DNA of 56,120 bases from SVQP01 sp045594705. Lineage in GTDB: Bacteria > Bacillota > Clostridia > Oscillospirales > CAG-272. The notes below the pieces were generated by a model that saw only the letters and a program-made list of their open reading frames with translations, ran no database searches and was not told the DNA's origin. Each line of letters starts with the position of its first letter. Position 1 is the stretch's first letter. The DNA lies in NCBI GenBank assembly GCA_045594705.1, contig JAZNZB010000098.1:1-56120 (forward strand), read 5' to 3'. The position numbers and the translations under genes were made by a program. Below, piece after piece: positions 49,601 through 56,120 of this stretch.

Positions 49601-49658
49601 CTCGGTGATCCGTATTCCCCTCGGAAACGGATTGATCTTGGCCGAAATCGAATGGTAA
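46653..49658 (+). CDS. GH84 beta-N-acetylglucosaminidase lipoprotein with two F5/8-type C domains
   Basis: This 1001-residue lipoprotein (lipobox ending FAAC at 22) has a Thr/Glu/Ser-rich linker (23-70), an N-terminal GH84-associated domain (about 72-185) and the GH84 catalytic barrel (about 187-480). The barrel shows RGVIEGFYGTAWTHEYR and the catalytic pair Asp303-Asp304 in IFLDDIP. A helical region (about 480-620) and two F5/8-type C/CBM32-like domains (about 630-755 and 775-890) follow, each with YSADGEQW or YSLDGQSW. Clostridial relatives (NagH/NagJ) remove N-acetylglucosamine from host glycans. Surface anchoring fits use of mucin or similar glycans. AAAGGAG precedes the start. Confidence 0.88.
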   Translation: MKRIFSMLLAVLLLCPLIFAACNTPGNTEASTTGKETEPPADTEVETNSETSSETEPDTTQLDQTTPGEGAKMNIYPQPMDITIMEGRQSKSVKLDEKASKYTDLLMAAGFTVSEDGAPLTVTLRDLSTDFEYGADEAYMINVTRNEILIEAQTERGLHYAFMTLAQLAQLYDELPIVTIKDAPRNAIRGVIEGFYGTAWTHEYRKDLFAFMGQNKMNAYIYAPKDDAKHRAQWRVLYTGEELDRMTDLIDTANENYVKFIYALSPGGDINLGNGYEADFEKLMAKCQQMYDLGVRDFAIFLDDIPTLDAKGHGKLLSDFQTRFVATHEGMGNLIAITTEYGDPFLTDYTNQIAPLIHEDIVLMWTGPGVIPESITNQSLKHIIKTYGRNVLIWWNYPVNDTLANHLFMGPCVNLETDLYKSITGLTANPMNQGYASMVPLFTTGDYLWNPEAYDPQESLTAACKSLMPDASEALADFISMTCASGINQNTDSVELQTLLNAFKKSNTPETRAALRSYFEDMIHNADAIGAADNQSLVSDINEWLTKYRVYGQMGVLYVEMEEAYASGEDLDTMLNLLGEYKALELSIGKNPRLVSASVLTTFYNTLNNRFLLLLGQVEGPNCAPATPYTNCNHYENYTPDLMTDGDNSTFFWTHGDLNTAAGNKTGYFGVDLGSVIPVNNVYIATGVAGSDALNNGIVEYSADGEQWTAIYQGSCTDEVLIRDLAIEARYIRVRNGNKSEGTWTKIRAVEVNTNRTVISDTPAGAPTWTTSLPTYSTYFPEFMKDGDPNTYFWSSRGAQAGDYFEIDLGTVTAISHITFKTGVPDHAADYLQSGELCYSLDGQSWTKLCSINQRDTELDVNIQARYVRVKVTNSQTNWVTVSEFAALSEDLVSPLLTLDTNFVSRTDLLSLTDGLYVSFFAPDEQKANGHSLNITIGESGKVTVIALRLPENGLSVQVTDANGNVIDTLDLKNATSIQAPEGSVIRIPLGNGLILAEIEW

Positions 49659-49669
49659 ACAAACACAAA

Positions 49670-49699
49670 AGGGTGGTATGCATTCAAGCATGCCACCCT
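49670..49699 (+). terminator. Hairpin after the GH84 gene
   Basis: AGGGTGGTATGC and GCATGCCACCCT pair around a short loop, one mismatch. There is no T run, so termination may need other help. Confidence 0.5.
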
Positions 49700-49755
49700 C
49701 CTGAAACGAAAGGTTTTCAAATACAAAAATATTTTAACTTTTTTTCAAAAACCTA

Positions 49756-49784
49756 TTGACAACCAAGATAAGTCGTGCTATAAT
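49756..49784 (+). promoter_or_regulatory. Consensus sigma-A promoter of rplJ-rplL
   Basis: TTGACA (49756-49761), a 17-base spacer and TATAAT (49779-49784) preceded by TGC: consensus with extended -10, as expected for a ribosomal protein operon. Confidence 0.88.
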
Positions 49785-49790
49785 GTCATG

Positions 49791-49945
49791 GTGTCCGACA
49801 AGGACGTATCCAAAGACAGCAGGTTTCCGTAAAAGCCAAGCTTCCCTGCCGAGGAGAGATCAACAGTATATTTGCGACTACGGTCGCTTTGTGAGTCTTT
49901 CTTCGCGCGAAGCCATGCTTTGACGGAAGAAAGATTTTTTTATTA
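49791..49945 (+). ncRNA. L10 leader with intrinsic terminator
   Basis: The sequence AAAGACAGCAGGTTTCC...CCCTGCCGAGGAG matches the core of the known ribosomal protein L10 leader, to which the L10(L12)4 complex binds. Downstream, TCTTTCTTC (49896-49904) and GAAGAAAGA (49926-49934) pair and are followed by seven T residues, so excess L10 would end transcription before rplJ. Boundaries are approximate. Confidence 0.8.
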
Positions 49946-49974
49946 CTCATTCTCACTGGGAGGTGAAACACAAA

Positions 49975-50508
49975 ATGCCTAGCAATGCAATACTCGAACA
50001 AAAGAAAGCGATCGTTGCTGAACTGGCTACCGACATCAAGGAGTCTGTAGCAGGCGTAGTGGTAAACTACCAGGGCATCACCGTTGACAGCGATACCAAG
50101 ATGCGTAAGGCTCTTCGTGAAGCAGGCGTTAAGTATGTTGTTATGAAGAACACCATGACCGGCCGTGCTTGCGACGAGGTTGGTTACGGCGCTCTGAAGG
50201 AGCACCTGAACGGCATGACCGCAATCGCTATCAGCAAGAATGATCCCGTTGCAGCAGCAAAGATCCTCAAGGAATACGCTGAAAAGATTCCTTCCTTCGA
50301 GATCCTCGCAGGTTACGTTGACGGCGGCGTTATCGACGCAGCAGCAGTAAACGCACTCGCAGAGATTCCTTCCAAGGAAGTCCTCATCGCAAAGTTCCTG
50401 GGCTCCATCAAGTCCCCTCTGTACAACTTCGCTTACGGTCTGCAGGCTATTATCGACAAGCAGAACGGCGGCAGCGAAGAGGCTGCAGAAGCTCCCGCAG
50501 AAGCTTAA
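49975..50508 (+). CDS. rplJ: 50S ribosomal protein L10
   Basis: This 177-residue protein has SNAILEQKKAIVAELATDIK, VVVNYQGITVDSDTKMRKAL and VKYVVMKNTM, diagnostic for L10, the base of the L7/L12 stalk. GGAGGTGA lies 8 bases before the ATG chosen; a GTG inside that site is a false start. The usual neighbours rplK-rplA upstream and rpoB downstream are absent. Confidence 0.95.
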   Translation: MPSNAILEQKKAIVAELATDIKESVAGVVVNYQGITVDSDTKMRKALREAGVKYVVMKNTMTGRACDEVGYGALKEHLNGMTAIAISKNDPVAAAKILKEYAEKIPSFEILAGYVDGGVIDAAAVNALAEIPSKEVLIAKFLGSIKSPLYNFAYGLQAIIDKQNGGSEEAAEAPAEA

Positions 50509-50565
50509 TTTTCTGCATCACACACAAATTTTTAAAAACACTCACAATTCAGGAGGTAATTTATC

Positions 50566-50943
50566 ATGGCATCCGAAAAGATTACAGCTATTGTTGAAGA
50601 AATCAAGACTCTCACTATCCTCGAGCTCGCTGACCTGGTTAAGGCAGTTGAAGAGGAATTTGGCGTATCCGCAGCAGCTCCCGTAGCAGTTGGCGGCGCA
50701 GCAGCTCCCGCTGCAGCAGCAGTTGAAGAGAAGACCGAGTTCGACGTTGAACTGACCAGCTTCGGCGCTAAGAAGCTCGACGTTATCAAGGTTGTTCGCG
50801 AGATCACCGGTCTGGGCCTGAAGGACGCTAAGGACCTGGTTGAAGGCGCTCCCAAGATGCTCAAGGAAGGCGTTTCCAAGGACGACGCTGAGAAGATCAA
50901 GGAACAGCTCACCGCTGCAGGCGCAACTGTTACCATCAAGTAA
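50566..50943 (+). CDS. rplL: 50S ribosomal protein L7/L12
   Basis: This 125-residue protein has the N-terminal dimerisation helix pair (ILELADLVKAVEEEFGVSA), an Ala-rich hinge (about 37-55) and the C-terminal domain with IKVVREITGLGLKDAKDLVE. It recruits translation GTPases. A strong terminator follows. Confidence 0.97.
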   Translation: MASEKITAIVEEIKTLTILELADLVKAVEEEFGVSAAAPVAVGGAAAPAAAAVEEKTEFDVELTSFGAKKLDVIKVVREITGLGLKDAKDLVEGAPKMLKEGVSKDDAEKIKEQLTAAGATVTIK

Positions 50944-50994
50944 TTTCCCTTCCGGAAAATACACACAATCAATTTGCATCTGTCTTGGATAGCA

Positions 50995-51027
50995 AAAAGC
51001 ACCGTGCCATTCTGGCACGGTGCTTTT
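50995..51027 (+). terminator. Intrinsic terminator after rplL
   Basis: A 15-bp stem, AAAAGCACCGTGCCA and its complement, with loop TTC, and a T-rich tail (TTTTGCGTTTT). Confidence 0.88.
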
Positions 51028-51074
51028 GCGTTTTCTGCCATCATTCAATCCTTGACCCATGAATAAACCGCCCG

Positions 51075-51094
51075 CCCCCGAGCATGCTCGGGGG
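51075..51094 (-). terminator. GC-rich palindrome after the LRR lipoprotein gene
   Basis: CCCCCGAGCATGCTCGGGGG is a perfect 20-base palindrome just past the minus-strand gene. It is likely part of a terminator, although no T run follows directly. Confidence 0.5.
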
Positions 51095-51106
51095 CATAGT
51101 TGTGGA

Positions 51107-54100
51107 TTACTCGCCTGTGTAATTAAAATGAATTGTGGTGTTAAGGAGGCAATCATTGCTGTCCCAATCAATTGCAATTGTTATCCATTCCTCTTCTGTA
51201 CCCGTATAATATATATCAGTCAAGTTTGCACAATCATAAAAAGCCCCCCAAGCAATGCTGTTTACGCTATCTGGAATTGTGATACTTGACAGACCGGTAC
51301 ATCCCCAAAAAGCACCAACACCTATTTCGGTAACGCCATCCGGAATTATCATATTTGTTAGACCTGTACATCCCAAAAAAGCATTTCCACCAATCTTCTT
51401 CATTCCATTTGGCAAAACAATACTGGTAAGTTGATAACAGCCAGAAAAAGCATTATCATAAACAATGTCCCCACCGGTAATAATAATGGTATTAATGTTA
51501 AAGCCAGAGTAATGCCACTCTCCAAGTGCATAATAGATTTGTGTAGATAAACTGGTTTTTCCTGTTCCTTCTTTATCAAATCCAATAAAAGGTAGTGTTA
51601 TCTCTGTTAATAAAGGGCACTTGGCAAAAGCATCCAATCCAATTTCAGCAACACTATCAGGAACAATGATACTCGTCAGATTTGCACATCCATAAAAAGC
51701 ATATCGTTCAATAATAGTTACGCCGCATTGTATTGATATTTCTTGAAGATTTATGCAGTTGATAAACGCACTATCCCCAATGTTTTTCACATTACCTGGA
51801 ATAATAATACTTGTCAGACTTGAACAACATTGAAATGCCCAATCGTCAATTTCTATCACGCTTTCCGGGATTATTACACTGATTAAATTATCATTCATTC
51901 CAAATGCACCTTTTCCTATTTTTGTCACGCCATCCGGAATGATTGGTACTGTCTCCGTTCCAGTATAACCCACTACCACATTATCAACTATAAGAAAGCC
52001 ATTATCATAAACAATATCCCTAAGAACTACATCACCATTGCTAAGTAATGTGAAACACTGCTCAAAGTTAATGTTGGGATATCCATCAATATAAATACTA
52101 AGCGAAAGACCGTTTGGAATATTCATTAAAACCTGAGAAACATCAAAAATCGAGCAACTTTCAGTAAACTCCCCGATAACATTCCCTTCCAGATCGATTA
52201 TTTCTCCAGAAACAGTGGTACGTATACTTAATATTATCGGTTGTTGACTTGATTCGATCTTTACATAGGGTACTTTATCCGGATTACCAAACTCATAAAA
52301 GATAAAATACTCACTGTAATCATTTAATCCATCTTGAAAGCCATCGAATTCTTTTAACAGCAGTACAACATCTTCATGAAGTGAGATCCAACCACCAAAA
52401 GTTTCACATGACAAATGATCAATCTCAACCTCAACAATCTCGTCTCCGAACACTATATTCCCATCAATATACATGCGTAAAGGAGGATGAATATCTATTC
52501 TTGAGTGATCTTCTACCATCATCACATCTCTAATATGTGATGACGCCCTTATGGTTACCTCATACTGTGAAACAACCATTTTATATACATCAATGCTTCG
52601 ATGAAACTCGGTTTCATGCTCAGTTCTGACATTGATCTCAGAAACACTCGTCCCACAGTTTAGACTTCCTGAAATAGGGACACTTAATAGGCAAGACCAG
52701 CCTTGTGTAATTAATGAATAGCAATCTATATCAAGAGATCCTTCCCCTTCAATTGCTATGTTTTCTATAATCAAATTCGACTTCAATGTCAATTTGTGAT
52801 TAAGTTTAACAAAACGCCACGTATACCATCCATCACCCAAATCGGTATCCTGACCAACAATCGCAACACTCATGCATGCAGGGGTATATTCAGCTTCTAT
52901 AATATGTACTATACTCGGACTACCTATCAAAAATGGTCCCTGGAGCTCGTACGAATGCAATACAATAGTATAGTTCGCCTCCGAAATATACATTGCCTCA
53001 AACGCCGCATCAATACTGACATATGTACCAATGAAAGTTTCGTTTGCATACAGATCAACAAGCTCGACAGAACGCCCACTCACCTCGGGCAATTCGTACC
53101 AATAATCGATACTACGACCGCTTGGGAGATCTGCAATATGAGTCGCGTCAAGATAGTCACTATTCATGCCAAAGCAGCTATAGGAAACGGTTTCCGTACC
53201 GGTATCATCCCAAGTGCAATCTACGCCATACCAAACGCCATCAACGGAAATCAAATTCCACGCATGAGGCTCGCCTGCATCTCCAACAACAGTCAAGCAC
53301 TCCAAATCGTTGAGCAGACAGAGGTACATAAACGTCTTCGCATACGATTCACAGACACCCCAATTGTATTTTGCGCAACCAATCATGTTATGTGCCCAAA
53401 TATCGTCCTGCGGTGTCACGCCGTCAGCCTCGTACGCATAATTCATGCGGTCAATGATAAAGTCATGGATAATCAATGCCTTTTCAAGCTCAGACATATT
53501 ATCACTGATCTCAGCATCCAGCGCCTCCACCATGGAATCAATCGCAGCATCGCATTCTCGACGGTATGTGGCACTTGCATAAGCAGCGTCTATGCAAAGC
53601 TTCATTTCGCAGCCACGCTCTAACACCAGCGTATTAGCCAACCAATAGTATCCGGGGTTTTCGTAATAGAACACTTTCCATACAGCAATCACTTCTCTGG
53701 GAGAAATCACGTAATCGGTCAAATCTATGGTGGCGATCACATACCCACTGCCCGTAGCCGCCACGTCAGCATTACTGCTTGCAAACGCTTCACAAATCTC
53801 CAACATTTCGCGATAAAGAGCCTGCATACCCTTACCATGCACGTTGTGCGCTAAATCGTAATATCCGTAAGAACTATGGCCGTCTTCAGGAGTGATGTCT
53901 ACTTCGGTCGTACCGTAATGTCTCTTGAAGTTCCCTTTATCTCCGACCTTTCCGTTTTCATCGCAGAATTCAAAGACACTTCCCTTGATACGAATATACA
54001 TCGGAGCCTTTTTGTGATCATCAAACGACAAGCGATAAACGTCGTTACCCTTCTCAATCAGCGTTCCTGTATGATATTCCATTTGGAACGTATCATCCGA

Positions 54101-55999
54101 GCCGATCACAGTTGTAAGTAAAATAAACGTGTTATCTTCATTGATCGTTAAGGAATAGCTATAACGATAATGGGTCGCTTCATCGTCATCATAATAGCCC
54201 GAGTCGACCATAAGATCGGAGTCATCTTCAAAACACAATGCAGGAATCTCAACGCAAGCAAGAATAACTTCTCCGCACGTTGAACAATGCGATCCGGTTG
54301 TCCATCCTGAATTGCCATAAGTTGCAGGGATTGCTTCTACAATCGCTTCGGTGTGGCCGAGAGCTGCAACTTCTTCCTGTGCAACAAGAACTTCGCCGCA
54401 AACGTCGCAGTGCTTACCTTCGGTCAAGCCGGTTGCGATACAAGTGGGTGCAACTGCTGCGTCTACTACTTCGGTGTGGCCGAGAGCATCGACAACCGTC
54501 TGTGCAACGAGAACTTCGTTACATACGGAGCAGTGCTTGCCTTCAGTCAAGCCGGTTACAGTGCACGTGGGTGCGACTGCTGCATCGATTACTTCGGTGT
54601 GGCCGGTTGCAGGAACGACTTCCTGTGCAACGAGAACTTCGTTACATACGGAGCAATGCTTACCTTCGGTCAAGCCGGTGTTGGTACAGTCGGGTGCGAC
54701 TGCTGCGTCAATGACTTCGGTATGACCAAGAGCATCAACAGTCTCCTGTGCAACGAGAACTTCGTCACATACAGAACAGTGCTTACCTTCGGTCAAGCCG
54801 GTATTTACACAGTCGGGTGCGACTGCTGCGTCTACTACTTCGGCATGGCCAAGAGCAGCTACAGTCTCCTGTGCAACGAGAACTTCGTCACATACAGAAC
54901 AGTGCTTCCCTTCGGTCAAGCCGGTGTTTGTGCAGTCGGGTGCGACTGCTGCGTCAATTACTTCGGTATGGCCGGTTGCAGGAACGACTTCCTGTGCAAC
55001 GAGAACTTCGTTACATACGGAGCAGTGCTTTCCTTCAGTCAAGCCGGTATTGGTGCAGTCGGGTACTACTGCTGCGTCTTCTACTTCGGTGTGGCCAAGA
55101 GCATCGACAACTGTCTGTACAACGAGAACTTCGCCGCAAACGTCGCAATGAGAGCCTTCGGTCAAGCCGGTGTTGGTACAGTCGGGTGCGACTGCTGCGT
55201 CAATTACTTCGGTATGACACAAAGCAGCTACAGTCTCTTGTACAACAAGAATCGCATCACATACGGAGCAGTGCTTTCCTTCAGTCAAGCCGGTTACAGT
55301 GCACGTGGGTGCGACTGCTGCATCGATTACTTCGGTGTGGCCGGTTGCAGGAACGACTTCCTGTGCAACGAGAACTTCGTTACATACGGAGCAATGCTTT
55401 CCCTCTGTCAAGCCGGTTGCGATACAAGTGGGTGCAACTGCAGCGTCAATGACTTCGGTGTGGCCGGTTGCAGGCACAACTTCCTGTGCAACAAGAACTT
55501 CATCACAAACCGAACAGTGCTTTCCTTCGGTCAGACCGGTTTCAGTGCAAGTAGGAACAACTGCTTCGTCAATGACTTCGGTGTGACCGAGAGCAGCTAC
55601 AGTCTCCTGTGCAACGAGAACTTCGTTACATACGGAGCAATGCTTACCTTCGGTCAAGCCGGTTGCAGTGCACGTGGGTGCAACTGCTGCGTCAATGACT
55701 TCAGTGTGGCCGAGCTCTTCTATGCTTTGCGTTTCGGTCTCGCCACACTCGCAAGTGCGCTGCTGCTCACCCTGCTCAGCACATGTTGCTTCTTTCACCG
55801 TCGTCCAATCGCCAAACGCATGAACGTGCGGCTCGGTTTCGGGCTCGGTATCGGATGCTGCGGTCCCCTCGTCCGTTGCTATATCGGTTGTTTCCATAGT
55901 GGAATCCCCCGGCAGCTGAACGTTGCTCTCATCGCAAGCTGCAAACAGCATAACGAGTGCCAAAAGCATCCCCAAAATCAAAAAGGCTGTTTTTTTCAT
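51107..55999 (-). CDS. Giant surface lipoprotein: Cys/His repeats, transglutaminase core, BspA-type LRR
   Basis: This 1630-residue protein has a lipobox ending FAAC (about 22). After a short acidic linker and one divergent Cys-rich unit come twelve 41-residue repeats (97-588). Each repeat has GHTEV, a P-(T/D)-C, GLTEG and HCSVC; the last repeat is degenerate. A transglutaminase-like domain (about 790-960) has the triad Cys883 (WGVCESYAK), His912 (EPHAWNL) and Asp927. A long beta-rich region of no clear family (960-1350) precedes BspA-type LRR units (about 1352-1620) of the pattern AFxxCxxLTSIxIPxxVxxIG. Such proteins are surface adhesins or peptide-bond enzymes. GGAG lies 6 bases before the start. 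The non-repeat part is AT-richer than the rest of the window. Confidence 0.85.
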   Translation of the reverse strand: MKKTAFLILGMLLALVMLFAACDESNVQLPGDSTMETTDIATDEGTAASDTEPETEPHVHAFGDWTTVKEATCAEQGEQQRTCECGETETQSIEELGHTEVIDAAVAPTCTATGLTEGKHCSVCNEVLVAQETVAALGHTEVIDEAVVPTCTETGLTEGKHCSVCDEVLVAQEVVPATGHTEVIDAAVAPTCIATGLTEGKHCSVCNEVLVAQEVVPATGHTEVIDAAVAPTCTVTGLTEGKHCSVCDAILVVQETVAALCHTEVIDAAVAPDCTNTGLTEGSHCDVCGEVLVVQTVVDALGHTEVEDAAVVPDCTNTGLTEGKHCSVCNEVLVAQEVVPATGHTEVIDAAVAPDCTNTGLTEGKHCSVCDEVLVAQETVAALGHAEVVDAAVAPDCVNTGLTEGKHCSVCDEVLVAQETVDALGHTEVIDAAVAPDCTNTGLTEGKHCSVCNEVLVAQEVVPATGHTEVIDAAVAPTCTVTGLTEGKHCSVCNEVLVAQTVVDALGHTEVVDAAVAPTCIATGLTEGKHCDVCGEVLVAQEEVAALGHTEAIVEAIPATYGNSGWTTGSHCSTCGEVILACVEIPALCFEDDSDLMVDSGYYDDDEATHYRYSYSLTINEDNTFILLTTVIGSDDTFQMEYHTGTLIEKGNDVYRLSFDDHKKAPMYIRIKGSVFEFCDENGKVGDKGNFKRHYGTTEVDITPEDGHSSYGYYDLAHNVHGKGMQALYREMLEICEAFASSNADVAATGSGYVIATIDLTDYVISPREVIAVWKVFYYENPGYYWLANTLVLERGCEMKLCIDAAYASATYRRECDAAIDSMVEALDAEISDNMSELEKALIIHDFIIDRMNYAYEADGVTPQDDIWAHNMIGCAKYNWGVCESYAKTFMYLCLLNDLECLTVVGDAGEPHAWNLISVDGVWYGVDCTWDDTGTETVSYSCFGMNSDYLDATHIADLPSGRSIDYWYELPEVSGRSVELVDLYANETFIGTYVSIDAAFEAMYISEANYTIVLHSYELQGPFLIGSPSIVHIIEAEYTPACMSVAIVGQDTDLGDGWYTWRFVKLNHKLTLKSNLIIENIAIEGEGSLDIDCYSLITQGWSCLLSVPISGSLNCGTSVSEINVRTEHETEFHRSIDVYKMVVSQYEVTIRASSHIRDVMMVEDHSRIDIHPPLRMYIDGNIVFGDEIVEVEIDHLSCETFGGWISLHEDVVLLLKEFDGFQDGLNDYSEYFIFYEFGNPDKVPYVKIESSQQPIILSIRTTVSGEIIDLEGNVIGEFTESCSIFDVSQVLMNIPNGLSLSIYIDGYPNINFEQCFTLLSNGDVVLRDIVYDNGFLIVDNVVVGYTGTETVPIIPDGVTKIGKGAFGMNDNLISVIIPESVIEIDDWAFQCCSSLTSIIIPGNVKNIGDSAFINCINLQEISIQCGVTIIERYAFYGCANLTSIIVPDSVAEIGLDAFAKCPLLTEITLPFIGFDKEGTGKTSLSTQIYYALGEWHYSGFNINTIIITGGDIVYDNAFSGCYQLTSIVLPNGMKKIGGNAFLGCTGLTNMIIPDGVTEIGVGAFWGCTGLSSITIPDSVNSIAWGAFYDCANLTDIYYTGTEEEWITIAIDWDSNDCLLNTTIHFNYTGE
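54236..55711 (-). repeat. Twelve tandem 123-bp coding repeats
   Basis: The DNA encoding residues 97-588 is made of twelve head-to-tail 123-bp units in frame. Blocks such as cgagaacttcgttacatacggagc recur exactly in several units, which suggests recent expansion or gene conversion. The unit nearest the transglutaminase domain is the most diverged. Confidence 0.9.
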
Positions 56000-56054
56000 C
56001 TCTTACTCCAATCATTTCATATTTAGCCAAATGCAAAATCATATATCTGCTTTC

Positions 56055-56083
56055 ATTGTAGCACTGATCCCCCGTTCTGTCAA
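56055..56083 (-). promoter_or_regulatory. Sigma-A promoter of the LRR lipoprotein gene
   Basis: On the minus strand: TTGACA (56083-56078), a 17-base spacer and TACAAT (56060-56055) preceded by TGC. It lies 56 bases before the start codon. Confidence 0.8.
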
Positions 56084-56120
56084 TTTGCCTACTATACAAA
56101 TAAAATAATATATTATTGTA

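Noticed and set aside
54353..56026. 557-codon open frame on the plus strand
   Set aside because: It is antisense to the Cys/His repeat region; the 123-bp unit happens to lack stops in this frame. No ribosome site and low-complexity translation.

Overview
ORGANISM. The window looks like chromosome from a spore-forming Clostridia (Firmicutes) bacterium, probably an uncultured gut lineage. The evidence is a clear Spo0A, the Gram-positive order of the S10-spc-alpha ribosomal supercluster, strong AGGAGG ribosome binding sites, LTA-synthase-type and TagF-type envelope genes, a BspA/transglutaminase surface lipoprotein, a GH84 hexosaminidase, and dispersed palindromic repeats in the intergenic spaces. 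I cannot name the genus from sequence alone. LAYOUT. 1-2400: an ECF sigma factor, a membrane-anchored regulator and a small exported protein. 2400-12850: single genes and short operons (M48 protease, Spo0A, HAD phosphatase, CofE-like ligase, GHL6-type glycosidase, lipoprotein, DUF4886 esterase), separated by repeat elements. 13296-21928: a seven-gene minus-strand cluster that probably starts at one sigma-A promoter. It encodes an LTA-synthase-like enzyme, a YidC domain fused to a CDP-glycerol-type glycerophosphotransferase, a small membrane protein, a three-part 2-aminoethylphosphonate/iron-type ABC importer, and a winged-helix/LicC-type cytidylyltransferase fusion. 22097-26665: two tandem paralogous lipoproteins and MgtE. 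26720-27060: a 341-bp near-perfect nested palindrome. 27069-28454: a COG2509 flavoprotein. 28534-44409: the S10-spc-alpha cluster on the minus strand, complete from rpsJ to rplQ (31 genes, including secY, adk, map, infA, rpoA), with its own promoter and a long leader. 45124-49658: membrane protein, HTH/WYL-like regulator, GH84 lipoprotein. 49756-50943: rplJ-rplL behind an L10-leader attenuator. 51107-55999: a 1630-residue lipoprotein with twelve 41-residue Cys/His repeats, a transglutaminase core and a BspA-type LRR tail. HOW IT FITS TOGETHER. The strongest candidate for an undescribed system is 13296-21928. Gene content suggests that a phosphonate or phosphocholine-like head group is imported, activated with CTP, and placed on a polyol-phosphate surface polymer. 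In that model the polymer is made by the YidC-TagF fusion and the LTA-synthase-like enzyme. This is an inference from family membership and gene order. The ribosomal region is ordinary in content but has local oddities: infA apparently starting at CTG, a 197-nt structured gap before rpsH, a hairpin-rich gap between rpsJ and rplC, an L6 insertion, an Arg/Asn/Gly-rich S3 tail, and zinc-ligand versions of several proteins. Several promoters share an extended -10 of the form TGn-TATAAT.
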